A stretch of DNA of 49,250 nt from a bacterium HR28 (lineage in GTDB: Bacteria; Chloroflexota; Chloroflexia; Thermomicrobiales; Thermomicrobiaceae), in the NCBI GenBank assembly GCA_002898255.1, contig BEIE01000006.1, positions 1-49,250 of the forward strand, read 5' to 3'. Numbering within the stretch: position 1 is the stretch's first letter; each line of letters begins with the position of its first letter. This document shows, piece after piece, positions 16,219 through 25,861 of the stretch. The notes beneath the pieces are model-generated. The model did not search any database. It was not told where the DNA came from and worked only from the letters and a program-made list of their open reading frames with translations. Made by a program: the position numbers and the translations under genes.

Positions 16219-18039
16219 ATGCACAGCGCAGTGGGAGAGGGGAGCCAGCGAATACGTTGGCTCACGCTGGCGGTGGTGATCGCGGGGTATCTCTTGATCG
16301 TCGTGGGTGGGACGGTACGAGTTACCGGGGCCGGGCTCGGTTGTGGGCCAGAGTGGCCACTGTGCAATGGGCAAGTGATCCCCGGATGGGATCTCCTCGC
16401 GTGGATTGAGTATGTGCACCGGCTGATTGCACTCGGAGTAATCCTCCTCACCGGAGCAGTCGCGGTAGCCGGCTGGCGCCTCCGAACCGCAGACCCATGG
16501 CTACGGCGGTTGCCGCTCGTCGCGGCGGGGCTGGTGGTCATCCAGGCGCTGCTAGGCGCGGTGACTGTCTGGACGCATCTGGAAGCGGCGATTGTCGCAC
16601 TGCATCTGGGCGTGGCGTTGAGCTACCTCGCGGTCGCGGTCATTTTGGCTTTCCGAGCGTGGTGGCCGGAGCTCGCTCGCCGCGCGGTGCGTTCGCCAGT
16701 CCGATCGTGGATCTTCACCTCGATCGGTGCTGTCTTCGTGCTGATGCTTAGCGGAGCCTATACCGCCAAGCGGGGTGCTGGCTTCGCGTGCCCGGAATGG
16801 CCTTTCTGTGGTGGCTTTTGGTTTCCGACCGGTTGGACCAACGTGGATGTGCATCTGACACATCGTCTGATCGCACTGGTCGCTGTCTTGCTGGTCCTGG
16901 TACTGGCGTGGCAAGTGCGCCGTCTGCGCAGTGATGCGCCGTGGGTGGTCGGTCTCTCGCTGGCTGCTGCCGCACTGATGGTGGCGCAAGTCTTTGTGGG
17001 GGCAGCAAACATCTGGTTCCGGCTGCATCCGGCGGTGAGTGTGGCGCACCTGGCAGTAGCGACGGTCATCTGGGTGTTCTTAGTGTTGACAGCGCTGGTC
17101 GATCGAGCGACACCACTGGCGGAAGTGGTACCTGCCACGACGCGAACAGCACGTGGCGTACAGTCGGGTCGCCCCCTTAGTGAAGTCCTGCGTGACTACC
17201 TAGTCCTCACCAAGCCAGGTGTCATGGTCTTACTCTTGCTCACCACGCTCTGCGCCATGCTGGTCGCGGCACAGGGGGTGCCAGCCCTCGGCACACTGTT
17301 CTGGGCGCTCATCGGCGGAGCGCTTGCCTCGGGCGGAGCTGGGGCGATCAATCACTATGTCGATCGAGACATCGATGCGATCATGACGCGGACGCGGGGG
17401 CGACCGTTGCCAAGTGGTCGGCTGGCCCCGGAGTTCGCGCTGATCTTTGGTGTGACCCTGAGCGTCCTGGCTGTCTATGTCCTCACCGCTTTCGTGAATC
17501 CGCTGGCGGCGCTCCTCTCACTGGCAGGTAATCTGTTCTATGTCTTTGTCTACTCCGTCTGGCTCAAGCGGAGCACACCGCAGAACATTGTGATTGGCGG
17601 AGCAGCCGGAGCCGTACCGCCGCTGGTCGGCTGGGCAGCGGTGACGGGTCAGGTAGCGCTACCGGCCATCTTGATGTTTCTGCTGGTGTTTGCCTGGACA
17701 CCGCCGCACTTCTGGGCGCTGGCGCTCTACAAGCGCGGTGACTATGCCGCAGCGGGGGTGCCGATGTTGCCAGCAGTTCGTGGCGAAGAAGAGACGCGGC
17801 GGCAGATTCTCTTCTACACAATTGCCATGGTGCTCACAAGCCTGCTCTTCTATCCGCTTGGCGCCCTCGGGCTTCCCTATCTCATCGCTGCAACGGTACT
17901 GGGAGCGCGTTTCCTCTGGCTCGTCGCGCGACTCTACCGCGAACGGAGTGATGCGCTTGCAAAGCGAGTCTTCCTCTACTCGATGCAGTATCTTGGGTTG
18001 CTCTTCGCAGCGATGGTTGTGGATGCTGTCCTGTTCTAA
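16219..18039 (+). CDS. Fused heme A synthase (CtaA) - protoheme IX farnesyltransferase (CtaB)
   Basis: A 606-residue integral membrane fusion covering both heme A steps: farnesylation of heme B to heme O, then oxidation to heme A. Residues about 1-300 are CtaA, an eight-helix duplicated bundle with EYVHR, LHLGVAL, THRLIAL and VAHLAVA heme histidines and two loop Cys pairs (CGPEWPLC and CPEWPFC). Residues about 325-606 are the UbiA-type prenyltransferase CtaB: N378-x3-D382-x3-D386 (NHYVDRDID), RGRPLPSG and VYSVWLKRSTPQNIVIGG. The usual genes are separate. The start at 16219 is preferred over a GTG at 16186. It lies 98 bases after subunit I, supporting heme A or its derivative in that enzyme. 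Confidence 0.93.
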   Translation: MHSAVGEGSQRIRWLTLAVVIAGYLLIVVGGTVRVTGAGLGCGPEWPLCNGQVIPGWDLLAWIEYVHRLIALGVILLTGAVAVAGWRLRTADPWLRRLPLVAAGLVVIQALLGAVTVWTHLEAAIVALHLGVALSYLAVAVILAFRAWWPELARRAVRSPVRSWIFTSIGAVFVLMLSGAYTAKRGAGFACPEWPFCGGFWFPTGWTNVDVHLTHRLIALVAVLLVLVLAWQVRRLRSDAPWVVGLSLAAAALMVAQVFVGAANIWFRLHPAVSVAHLAVATVIWVFLVLTALVDRATPLAEVVPATTRTARGVQSGRPLSEVLRDYLVLTKPGVMVLLLLTTLCAMLVAAQGVPALGTLFWALIGGALASGGAGAINHYVDRDIDAIMTRTRGRPLPSGRLAPEFALIFGVTLSVLAVYVLTAFVNPLAALLSLAGNLFYVFVYSVWLKRSTPQNIVIGGAAGAVPPLVGWAAVTGQVALPAILMFLLVFAWTPPHFWALALYKRGDYAAAGVPMLPAVRGEEETRRQILFYTIAMVLTSLLFYPLGALGLPYLIAATVLGARFLWLVARLYRERSDALAKRVFLYSMQYLGLLFAAMVVDAVLF

Positions 18040-18058
18040 GGGGTGAAGGGCCTTGCGG

Positions 18059-19144
18059 ATGGAGCGGCGCTGGCAGTTTGCTGAACGCCCACTCCTGGTC
18101 TACTGGGAGCTGACACGGGCGTGCCAGTTGGCGTGTCGTCATTGCCGAGCGGAAGCCGTTCCCTGGCGCCACCCGCGCGAGCTCTCAACTGACGAAGGCT
18201 TGCAGCTTCTCGATGCGCTGCGTGGTTTTGGTTCTCCGTTGCCGCATTTGGTGCTGACAGGCGGTGATCCGTTGGCTCGTCCGGATCTCTTCGAGCTGAT
18301 CGCCGCAGCTCGCGAGCGTGGCTTTGCAGTCTCGATCACGCCGAGCGGGACATATGCACTGACACCTGATGTGCTCAGGCGTCTCCGTGAGGCAGGGATC
18401 ACAACGTTGGCATTGAGCCTGGATGGATCGACAGCAGAGCGACATGATTCGCTGCGTGGTGTGGAGGGCAGTTTCGTCTGGACACTCACTGCCGCGCGCA
18501 CAGCACGTGAGCTCGGCCTCCCCCTTCAGGTGAACACGCTCGTCTGTGCCGAGACCCGTGATGATCTGCCCGCCATGCTCGAGTTTGTTTGGGAGCTCGG
18601 AGTCGAGCGTTGGAGTCTCTTCTTCCTTGTGCCAGTAGGCCGCGGGCGTCTGCTGTCGCCGCTCACGCCGGACGAAGCGGAAGCTGTGCTCACCTGGCTC
18701 GCTGAGGTCACTGAGCAGGTTCCGTTCGCCATCAAGACAACCGAGGCGCCATTTTACCGGCGGGTGGTGGCGCAGCGACGGGCGCGGCTGGGTGTATCGT
18801 CGTCGCCGATCTCGGTGCGGCGTGGCTATGGCGTCCGGGACGGGAATGGGATTCTGTTTATCTCGCACACCGGCGAAGTGTATCCGGCGGGCTTTCTTCC
18901 GTTGCCGGTCGGCGATGTGCGTACGAATGATGTGGTTCACCTCTACCGGAGTCATCCCCTCTTCATCGCATTGCGTGACCCGGATCAGTTCCGCGGGAAG
19001 TGTGGACGCTGTGAGTTCCGCTTCGTGTGCGGTGGCTCACGAGCCCGTGCATGGGCGGCGACAGGAGACCCCTTAGAGAGTGATCCACTTTGCCCGTACC
19101 AACCTGGCGCACGGACGCGTGAAGCGACCGTCTTCGTCGACTGA
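18059..19144 (+). CDS. Radical SAM/SPASM protein (heme-pathway or peptide-maturation type)
   Basis: A 361-residue radical SAM enzyme. The CxxxCxxC cluster motif is CQLACRHC near residue 25, followed by TGGDPL and a typical partial barrel. The C-terminus has a SPASM-like auxiliary cluster region, CGRCEFRFVCGGSRARAW with a further CPY. The pattern is closest to AhbC/AhbD/NirJ-like proteins, which act on heme side chains, and to the related family I know as BA_1875-type; I cannot separate these by eye. The ATG at 18059 has AAGGG upstream and lies 20 bases after the CtaA-CtaB gene, so it is likely co-transcribed and possibly concerned with heme modification. Confidence 0.82.
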   Translation: MERRWQFAERPLLVYWELTRACQLACRHCRAEAVPWRHPRELSTDEGLQLLDALRGFGSPLPHLVLTGGDPLARPDLFELIAAARERGFAVSITPSGTYALTPDVLRRLREAGITTLALSLDGSTAERHDSLRGVEGSFVWTLTAARTARELGLPLQVNTLVCAETRDDLPAMLEFVWELGVERWSLFFLVPVGRGRLLSPLTPDEAEAVLTWLAEVTEQVPFAIKTTEAPFYRRVVAQRRARLGVSSSPISVRRGYGVRDGNGILFISHTGEVYPAGFLPLPVGDVRTNDVVHLYRSHPLFIALRDPDQFRGKCGRCEFRFVCGGSRARAWAATGDPLESDPLCPYQPGARTREATVFVD

Positions 19145-19196
19145 AGGAACGGAACCAAGCACGTGACACCTAGCCACCGTTGATACGCTCGATTCC

Positions 19197-19213
19197 CTCT
19201 GCGTGCAGCAGAG
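19197..19213. terminator. Small hairpin between convergent genes
   Basis: CTCTGC and GCAGAG form a 6-base-pair stem with a 5-base loop between the stops of two convergent genes (19144 and 19218). It may serve both directions, but it is short and has no T-run. Confidence 0.25.
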
Positions 19214-19217
19214 CGCC

Positions 19218-20261
19218 TCACGGGTCGCGGATAAGGGGGAGCGTCGAGCAGTGGATGCCACCACCGTTCTTCAAGATCTCGTCGTAGGGAACTTCAATCG
19301 TCTCGATACCGGCAGCGGTTAACCGCTCGCGTGTGCGTGGGCAGCCAGCCGGCATGATGACGCGCCCGGGCCGCACGGCGAGGCAGTTGACGGCCTGCGG
19401 CTCGGTGGGCCAGACGTGGATTGGATAGATGCCGAACTCACGGAATGTGTCGAGGAACCAGTAGGGGAGCCGCGTCACGTTGATGAGCGCCTTATCGTAG
19501 TCGACCATGACGCAGGCACCGTCGAGATGAAGAGCGTAGCCGGGCAATGGGACGCGGATCACACGGACTCCTTGCTCAGCAAGCACCGCTTCCAGCTGCC
19601 GGACGCCTGCCTCGTTCTGCCGATAGGACATGCCGACCGCGACGGTAGAGCTATTCAACCAACAGACCGAGCCACCTTCCAGAAGTCCGCTACCGTGGAT
19701 CGTGTGGAGGATCGGCATACCGAGCTCGACAAGGAGCCGCGTGATGTATCGCTCCTCCCCCCGCCGGCCGGAGTCAGGATGGCGACCGACCAGGCCGAGT
19801 CGACAGACGACAGCGCCGCCTTTGACAGCGACTGCCATATCACGCGTGAAAACGGCATGCGGATCACGCGGTGGACAGTCGACATAGACGACGTCAACAC
19901 CCTCGGCACGCAGTGCAGTGGCCAAGGCGTCGTGCTCGGCCTGCATACGGATGAGGTCGGGTGGCATGCTATCGCGCCAATACCACTGCTCGTCCTCATC
20001 GATGTATGCACCGATCGTCGGGTCGTAGCGACCAGTCGGGTCGATCGCGCGCATCTCATCGCCGGGTCGGTGCAGAACGCAGAGTCGAAGACGCCCGACG
20101 TCGTTCTCAACACCCCAGCGGCGTCCCCAGACGCGCTCCTGCATCTCGACAGACTCGAAAGGCGGGGTCGCCCGGGGAGTCACACGCTCGAGGACGAGAT
20201 GGTAATACGCTTCGGTGTGGCGAAGAGACGATTCATCATGCTGACTGTTCACTGTGCCCAT
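19218..20261 (-). CDS. Arginine deiminase/amidinotransferase-family protein
   Basis: A 347-residue enzyme of the guanidino-group-modifying superfamily (arginine deiminase, dimethylargininase, amidinotransferase). FTRDMAV supplies the substrate-binding Asp, LHLDGACVMVD the catalytic His, and NGGGIHCSTLP near the C-terminus the nucleophilic Cys. The usual EGGD motif reads EGGS, which could change substrate binding. These enzymes hydrolyse or transfer from arginine-like substrates through a thiouronium intermediate. The start is uncertain: ATG at 20261 is used, with ATG at 20291 and 20318 also open; none has a strong ribosome site. The gene is convergent with the radical SAM gene. Exact substrate unknown. 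Confidence 0.85.
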   Translation of the reverse strand: MGTVNSQHDESSLRHTEAYYHLVLERVTPRATPPFESVEMQERVWGRRWGVENDVGRLRLCVLHRPGDEMRAIDPTGRYDPTIGAYIDEDEQWYWRDSMPPDLIRMQAEHDALATALRAEGVDVVYVDCPPRDPHAVFTRDMAVAVKGGAVVCRLGLVGRHPDSGRRGEERYITRLLVELGMPILHTIHGSGLLEGGSVCWLNSSTVAVGMSYRQNEAGVRQLEAVLAEQGVRVIRVPLPGYALHLDGACVMVDYDKALINVTRLPYWFLDTFREFGIYPIHVWPTEPQAVNCLAVRPGRVIMPAGCPRTRERLTAAGIETIEVPYDEILKNGGGIHCSTLPLIRDP

Positions 20262-20751
20262 CCCCCATGGATTGTTCCCTGCCTGTGGCATTGTGACCGG
20301 CGGCCCGACCCGGCGCAAGATGTCCGTGTGCCCGTATAGTGTGGAGTGGTGGCATGGAGCTCCCTCTCATACCCGCGGGCTCTCACGTGGTGGGTGAACC
20401 GTTTGGACTCCTCGGCGGACTGAGGACGAGCGGAGATGCCATAAGGAGGTAGTGATTCCTTGGAACCAGGCGTGTTCTGGCACGCTTCGCCGATGAGACT
20501 GTTCCAGGGGGTATGAACTTTCAGACACTTCTTCCTTGTGGCGGTGCAGGCCACGGTGTGTAGCCGGGGCCAGTCGAGGCCGCGCCGGAGGATCGAGCGT
20601 GGACTATGGGAGGTACGGATTACAGTTGTGCTGGAGAATGTTGGTGCATCGGAGTGTGGCCTGGGGATCCTCCGCGTGCGCGTGAAGTAATGCTGCGTGC
20701 AGAGGCTACGGTACTCGTTCCGCGAGTATGAGTTCGGGAAATGGAGGAGCG
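20262..20751. other. Intergenic region between divergent genes
   Basis: About 490 bases separate the divergent arginine deiminase-family gene and the HisK-like gene. An AAGGAGG near 20443 is followed by a GTG that opens only a 14-codon frame. No convincing promoter, RNA or gene was recognised. Confidence 0.35.
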
Positions 20752-21618
20752 ATGCGTGGAAGTTACCATAACCACCCTGGGTACTGTGATGGATCGGGGA
20801 CGGTAGAGGAATTTGTGGCGGCGGCCCAAGCGGCGGGGCTGGCGGCGGTCGGCGTCTCCTCACACGCGCCGGTCCCCTTCACATGCAGCTGGACCATGAC
20901 ACTCGAACGATTCCGGGAGTACGTCGCTGACGCGCGTGTGGTCCAGGAGCGCTGGCGCGGCAGTTACCCAGTATGGGTCGGTGTGGAACTCGACTACTTG
21001 GATGCTGAACTGGTACCAGATGGGGCCGCGTTCCAGCGAGCACACGTCCTGTCAGTCCAGCTGGACTATGCGGTCGTGAGCCTACACTTCGTCGGTCGTG
21101 ACTCGGAGGGGCAACCGTGGGCGGTTGATGAATCGGCTGAGTCGTTCGCGCAACAAGTGGATGTCGTCTATGGGGGCAACGTGCGGCGGCTGGTCGAGGA
21201 CTACTACCGGTTGATGGAACACCTTGCTGCGTGGGCCCAGGGACTCAGGATACCGGTGGTGGTGGGGCATCTGGACAAAGTAAAGCAGTGGAACGTCGGG
21301 GAGCGGTATTTCCGTGAGGCGGAGTCCTGGTACCAGGAGGCTGTGGAGCGCGCGCTCCTCGCGATTAGGAGGGCCGAAATCCCCATCGAAGTCAATACAG
21401 CTGGCCTGCGACGGCCGATTGGCGCACCATATCCTGGTGAGTGGATCCTTCGTCGGTGCTGGGAACTCGGGATTCCCGTAACAATCGGGGCAGATGCGCA
21501 CCAACCCGCGGACGTGGCGGCGGGGTTTGAGGAGGCGTCGCAACTCCTGCGTTCGGTTGGCTACGAGAAGTTCCTCGTGCTGGAACAGGGAAGATGGCAG
21601 ACGGTGCCGCTACGGTAA
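20752..21618 (+). CDS. PHP-family histidinol-phosphatase-like enzyme (HisK type)
   Basis: A 288-residue polymerase-and-histidinol-phosphatase (PHP) domain protein, predicted to use a tri-metal centre to remove phosphate, probably from histidinol phosphate. Metal-ligand motifs occur in the family order: YHNHPGYCDG at residues 5-14, SSHAPVP, GVELDYLD, SLHFVG, VVGHLD, EVNTAG and GADAHQP near the C-terminus. The start at 20752 is chosen because GGAGGAG precedes it and the HxH motif begins directly after; an ATG at 20728 is also in frame. No other histidine genes are nearby, so a different phosphoester substrate is possible. Confidence 0.85.
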   Translation: MRGSYHNHPGYCDGSGTVEEFVAAAQAAGLAAVGVSSHAPVPFTCSWTMTLERFREYVADARVVQERWRGSYPVWVGVELDYLDAELVPDGAAFQRAHVLSVQLDYAVVSLHFVGRDSEGQPWAVDESAESFAQQVDVVYGGNVRRLVEDYYRLMEHLAAWAQGLRIPVVVGHLDKVKQWNVGERYFREAESWYQEAVERALLAIRRAEIPIEVNTAGLRRPIGAPYPGEWILRRCWELGIPVTIGADAHQPADVAAGFEEASQLLRSVGYEKFLVLEQGRWQTVPLR

Positions 21619-21842
21619 GTGACGCGGCTGTGGCGCATGGCTGGTCTCCCGCGCTGGTTGACATGGCAGAAGGGACAGCGTCTGTGCTCGCGATGAGAAG
21701 CTTGTTGGTACGACATGCTCCGTAGCCCCGAAGAAGCTGGTGCCTTGAGCGCCAGCTGTCTAAACGCGCGATGCAACAAGCCTCGCTCTTTGTGGGACGA
21801 TCCGTAGCTCCCTTCGAGCCTCCCGCGAGGGACTGCGACGAT

Positions 21843-24116
21843 TCATGGTTGCTCCAGACCGGTAAGCGCCGCGCGTACCCGCTCTGCAAGGATCGGGAGT
21901 TCGGTGAAGCGCAAGCCGGTGGCGTCGGCGATGGCGTTGGCAATTGCCGCAGCGGTCGGGGTAACTGGAGGTTCACCGACTCCCTTTGCACCGAAGGGGC
22001 CGATAGGCGAGGGTACTTCGACAAGTTCGACTTGCAGGGGCGGGAGCTGGCTTGCCTTTGGCACATCGTAGTCCAGGAATGTCGGATTCAGCGGTTGGCC
22101 GCTCTCGTCCCAGCGCATCGCCTCGTGCAATGCCCAACCGACGCCTTGTGCTGCGCCACCGTGGACTTGTGCTTCGACAAGTGCCGGATGGAGCGCACGC
22201 CCAACGTCCTGAATAGCGACGAGGTCGAGGAGTTCGACCTGCCCTGTCTCGGGGTCGACTCGCACGTGCGCGATCTGGGCGTTGAATCCTGGCGACTGCT
22301 GAGTGACTGCTACCCGGCCTGTTCCGTACACCGGTGCGTAACGACCGCCGAAAGCCATACTGAGGGCCGCGATCTGCTGGAGTGTAATTTGGCGATCGGG
22401 AACGCCTCGCACACGAACAGCGCCCTCAACGACTTCCAGGTCTTCCGGTGCTACCTCAAGCTCGTTCGCAGCGATCTCCAAGAGCTGGCGACGTGCCTCC
22501 TCGGCGGCTGCCTTGACAGCTAGCCCAACGGTGTACGTGATCTTGCTGCCACCACTCATCCCCGCATACGGGGCAGCGTCGCTCGGCAGCAGTGCGATGC
22601 GCACGCGCTCAAGTGGTTGGCCCAAGACTTCTGCGGCGATCATCGCGAGGACGGTATGAGTACCAGTGATATCGATGGCACCGAGTGTGACAGTAAATGT
22701 CCCGTCGTGGTTGAGACGGACGTTCGCTGCACAGGGCTCGATGCCGCCTGGCCAGCCACCGACGGCGATACCCCAGCCCTCGTTGGGTATACGCTGCCGG
22801 TTTTTCCAAAGTGGGTGGTCGCGGACTCGCTCCAGAACCTCGACAAGACCGATCGGCGGCCAAGGGACACCATTCGGTTGGGGATCACCAGTCCGTGCGG
22901 CGTTGCGCAACCGCAATTCAAGTGGATCCATCCCGATGGCCTGGGCGAGCTCATCGACCAGCTGCTCGACGGCGAAAGTTGCCTGTGGCACGCCGGGAGC
23001 CCGATAGGCGCCGGTGCCCGGTTTGTTGGTCAACACTTCATATCCGACGAGATCGAGGTGCTCCCAGCGATAGGTCCCACCGAGGAGAAGAAGCGCGATG
23101 TTGACCGGTGCACCAGGATAGGCACCAGAGTCGAAGACAAAGCGTGCCTGGAGAGCGGTGAGCGTCCCGTCTTGCCGCACACCACCGCGCAATTCGAAGA
23201 GTGCCGCCGGTGCCGGCGTGGTCAGCAAGAACTCCTCAGTCCGTGTCAGCGTGAGTTTGACGGGCCGCCCCAAACGCAGGGCAACAGCGGCGACGAGCGG
23301 TTCGAGAAGCACCGTCTTGCCACCGAAGCCACCGCCAACCTCCATCGGAACAATCGTGACCAACTCATGCGGCAGCCCGAGCGTCGTCGCGGTGACGTTC
23401 CGGCAATAGAACATGCCTTGTGTCGTGGTGTGGATCGTCACACCGCCGTCTGGTCGGGGAATGGCGACCGAGGCATGCGGCTCGATGTAGGCCTGGTGGA
23501 CAAACGGTGTCCGATAGGTGCGCTCGATGACTACATCGGACTGAGCGAATCCCTGTTCGACGGCGCCGCGCTGGAAACGGACGGCATTGGTGACGTTGGC
23601 GGGCAGGCGACGGACGTCGAGTTCTTGGCCTCCCGCGACCGTCGCGTGCATTCCGGCTTCAGCCCACTCACCCTCGAGTTCCTTCGGACGGATCGCTGGT
23701 GCGTCTGGTTGCATGGCTCGGAGTGGATCGGTAACGGCAGGTAGCACCTCGTACTCGACCGTAACAAGGCTGGCGGCGTCAGCAGCGGCGTAGGGCGAAT
23801 CGGCAATGACAACCGCCACGGGCTGGCCTGCGTAGATAGCCTTGTCGCGTGCGAGGAGGTGACGCGCTCGCTCGGCTGGCTCGGGGCCGACCGGGAGCAA
23901 GTCATGGCCCGTGAACACGGCAACGACGCCAGGGATCGCACGGGCTGCGCTCGTGTCGATGCGGATGATGCGAGCGTGGGCGTAAGGACTTGTCACCAGA
24001 CGAGCGTGCAGAAGGCCAGGGAGGTGGAGGTCATCGGTGTACCGAGCGATCCCCCGTACCTTGGCTTCTCCATCGAGTCTTCGGACTGGTCGCGCGAGCA
24101 GTGTCGTTGCCTGCAC
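21843..24116 (-). CDS. Xanthine dehydrogenase-family molybdopterin-binding subunit (orphan)
   Basis: A 757-residue large subunit of the molybdenum hydroxylase family, which holds molybdopterin cytosine dinucleotide and oxidises purines, aldehydes or CO. GGGFGGK, GTGAYRAPGVPQ and GAKGVGEPP are visible; E715 in the last motif is the catalytic base position. The CoxL signature AYRCSFR is absent (AYRAPG instead), so this is not form I CO dehydrogenase. The start is GTG at 24114-24116 with GGGAGGGAAG upstream. Neither the FAD subunit, the [2Fe-2S] subunit nor maturation genes are adjacent, so it must borrow partners from elsewhere or act with an unusual electron donor. Substrate unknown. Confidence 0.92.
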   Translation of the reverse strand: MQATTLLARPVRRLDGEAKVRGIARYTDDLHLPGLLHARLVTSPYAHARIIRIDTSAARAIPGVVAVFTGHDLLPVGPEPAERARHLLARDKAIYAGQPVAVVIADSPYAAADAASLVTVEYEVLPAVTDPLRAMQPDAPAIRPKELEGEWAEAGMHATVAGGQELDVRRLPANVTNAVRFQRGAVEQGFAQSDVVIERTYRTPFVHQAYIEPHASVAIPRPDGGVTIHTTTQGMFYCRNVTATTLGLPHELVTIVPMEVGGGFGGKTVLLEPLVAAVALRLGRPVKLTLTRTEEFLLTTPAPAALFELRGGVRQDGTLTALQARFVFDSGAYPGAPVNIALLLLGGTYRWEHLDLVGYEVLTNKPGTGAYRAPGVPQATFAVEQLVDELAQAIGMDPLELRLRNAARTGDPQPNGVPWPPIGLVEVLERVRDHPLWKNRQRIPNEGWGIAVGGWPGGIEPCAANVRLNHDGTFTVTLGAIDITGTHTVLAMIAAEVLGQPLERVRIALLPSDAAPYAGMSGGSKITYTVGLAVKAAAEEARRQLLEIAANELEVAPEDLEVVEGAVRVRGVPDRQITLQQIAALSMAFGGRYAPVYGTGRVAVTQQSPGFNAQIAHVRVDPETGQVELLDLVAIQDVGRALHPALVEAQVHGGAAQGVGWALHEAMRWDESGQPLNPTFLDYDVPKASQLPPLQVELVEVPSPIGPFGAKGVGEPPVTPTAAAIANAIADATGLRFTELPILAERVRAALTGLEQP

Positions 24117-24611
24117 CGCTTCCCTCCCCTCGACACTGCGGACAGCTGCGTTAGTATAGCGGATCGCACTGTGGTAAGCGCGCTTATTAAGGGCGTGTTC
24201 AAGGTGCCCGAGGCGGAACTGAATTGCTTTGGGCTTCCTTCCCGGGCGGCAGTGTGACTCTCAGAGTTTTGGGCATCCATACCGTGATGGCGGTTACGAG
24301 GCCACCAGCTTTCGATCCGTGGCCTGGGGAGGGAGCGGCGCAGGCTCGCCTCAGCGGGATGATTTGACTGCCGGTCGCCTCTCGCCACGCCGAGTGCAGA
24401 GGAAGACTCGACCGTGCTCGAGTCGCGCGTTACCGTAGGCGGCTGCGACTATTCTCGCGCTGGGCTTGGAACGTCACCGGTGGCTGTTCGAATGCTGGTG
24501 AGAAGCGAGCGGGAATGGGGGACTCCGACGCACGCACAGTGGGTGCTGAGGAGTGGTACCCCCTCAGTGCGTGGGCTGGTCTTCTCGATGTAATGGCGAG
24601 GAGCGACGCGG
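24117..24611. other. Intergenic region between divergent genes
   Basis: 495 bases between the molybdopterin subunit (minus) and the PfkB kinase (plus). Open frames here look like shadows without start sites. TTAGTATAG near 24153 could be part of a promoter, but no full pair of hexamers is clear. Confidence 0.35.
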
Positions 24612-25589
24612 ATGGCGAAGATCGTGGTGTTTGCGCCGAACTTTGGACTTGATCGAATCGGACTCCTTGGCGAACTTGAACCGGGTGCCGTCATGCGATT
24701 CCGTACAGTGGAACGTTCGGCGGGTGGGAAGGGGCTGAACCTGGCGCGGGCGGCGACGGCGCTTGGGGAGCGAGTGGTCGTTGTGGGGATCCTCGGTGGC
24801 TGGATCGGCCGGCTGGTTGCGGAACTCGCGCAGCGGGAGGGGTTGGAGCTTCGACCGCTGTGGGTCGAGCAGGAGACACGCGTTAATACCATTGTGATTG
24901 AAGACTCAGGGCGAGTCACGGTGTTCAATGAGCCAGGGCCAGATCTTGAGATAGACCTCGTAGATCCGCTACTGCAACTGCTCGTTGCTGAGCTGACAGA
25001 TAGTGCCCTCGTTGTCGCCACTGGCTCATTGCCACCGGGTCTACCACCCGCGGTGTATGCCAAGTGCGTGCGCTTGGCCCATGAACACCATCTTCCGATC
25101 ATCGTGGATGCAACAGGGGAAGCACTCGCAGCCGCGCTCGACGCACGGCCGGATATCGTGACGCCGAATGTCTTTGAGGCAGAAACAGTGCTCGGTAGAG
25201 CCGGTGAGGAGCTGGTGACAGCGAGACGGGAGGAGCTCAAGGCGCGGGCGCTGGCGGCTGCGCGGGCACTGGCTGGAAGAACTCGGCGTGCGACGGTTGT
25301 GAAAGCAGGAGTAGCCGGGGCCGCAGTGGCGTCGGCAGATGGGCTCTGGTTCGCGTCAGCTCCTCAGGTAGAGGTAAGGAACCCAATTGGAGCCGGGGAC
25401 GCCTTTGTGGCCGGATTCGCGGTCGGGCTCCGACGAGGATGGCCGCTGGAGGAGGCGTTACGGTTGGCGGTTGCAGCAGGCTCGGCCAGTGTGGAAACGC
25501 TGCAGCCGGGAGCGTTGAAACCTGAACGTGTGGAAGAACTTCGGTACCAGACTAGGCTTCAGCCGGTACCCTGGCACACGGAAGGTTAA
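24612..25589 (+). CDS. PfkB-family sugar kinase (1-phosphofructokinase/tagatose-6-phosphate kinase-like)
   Basis: A 325-residue ribokinase-fold kinase. The first PfkB signature is GGKGLNLARAATALG near residue 39 and the second is NPIGAGDAFVAGFAVG near residue 260, with the catalytic Asp in GAGD. GSLPPGLP and ATPN-like TPNVFEAE lie between. This order and the N-terminal APNFGLDRI (for the usual TxNPALD) place it with FruK/LacC-type kinases that phosphorylate sugar monophosphates. No phosphotransferase system or aldolase is nearby, so the substrate is open. The gene stands alone with a GAGGAGCGACGCGG leader. Confidence 0.85.
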   Translation: MAKIVVFAPNFGLDRIGLLGELEPGAVMRFRTVERSAGGKGLNLARAATALGERVVVVGILGGWIGRLVAELAQREGLELRPLWVEQETRVNTIVIEDSGRVTVFNEPGPDLEIDLVDPLLQLLVAELTDSALVVATGSLPPGLPPAVYAKCVRLAHEHHLPIIVDATGEALAAALDARPDIVTPNVFEAETVLGRAGEELVTARREELKARALAAARALAGRTRRATVVKAGVAGAAVASADGLWFASAPQVEVRNPIGAGDAFVAGFAVGLRRGWPLEEALRLAVAAGSASVETLQPGALKPERVEELRYQTRLQPVPWHTEG

Positions 25590-25861
25590 CTCGACACGGT
25601 TTCCGGAGTAACGGTGGTCAGGTGCTTATGCTGCATGCACTGACTGTTGAGGACAGTAATCGGGGCTCTGGGCGTCGAGGACGAGATTGCGCTCGTGTCC
25701 GACCCCGGGACTGCTAGGCAGCGCCAAACGCGATCGCCGGCCGGTTCGTGACTTTTCACGGGTAAGTGCTGTCGACCGCCTCTGTCGGGGACTCTTGACA
25801 TCTCTCTCTGCTAACCTCTCAGTCAAGATGGACACGCGGGACCAGGATCAGGGGGCGAGTG

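Noticed and set aside
22617-23744. 375-codon + strand open frame within the molybdopterin subunit gene
   Set aside because: Shadow of the minus-strand gene, which carries all family motifs; no start signal and no protein family.
24449-25240. 263-codon minus-strand open frame across the PfkB kinase gene
   Set aside because: Ser/Arg-rich shadow of a clear kinase gene on the + strand; no family resemblance.
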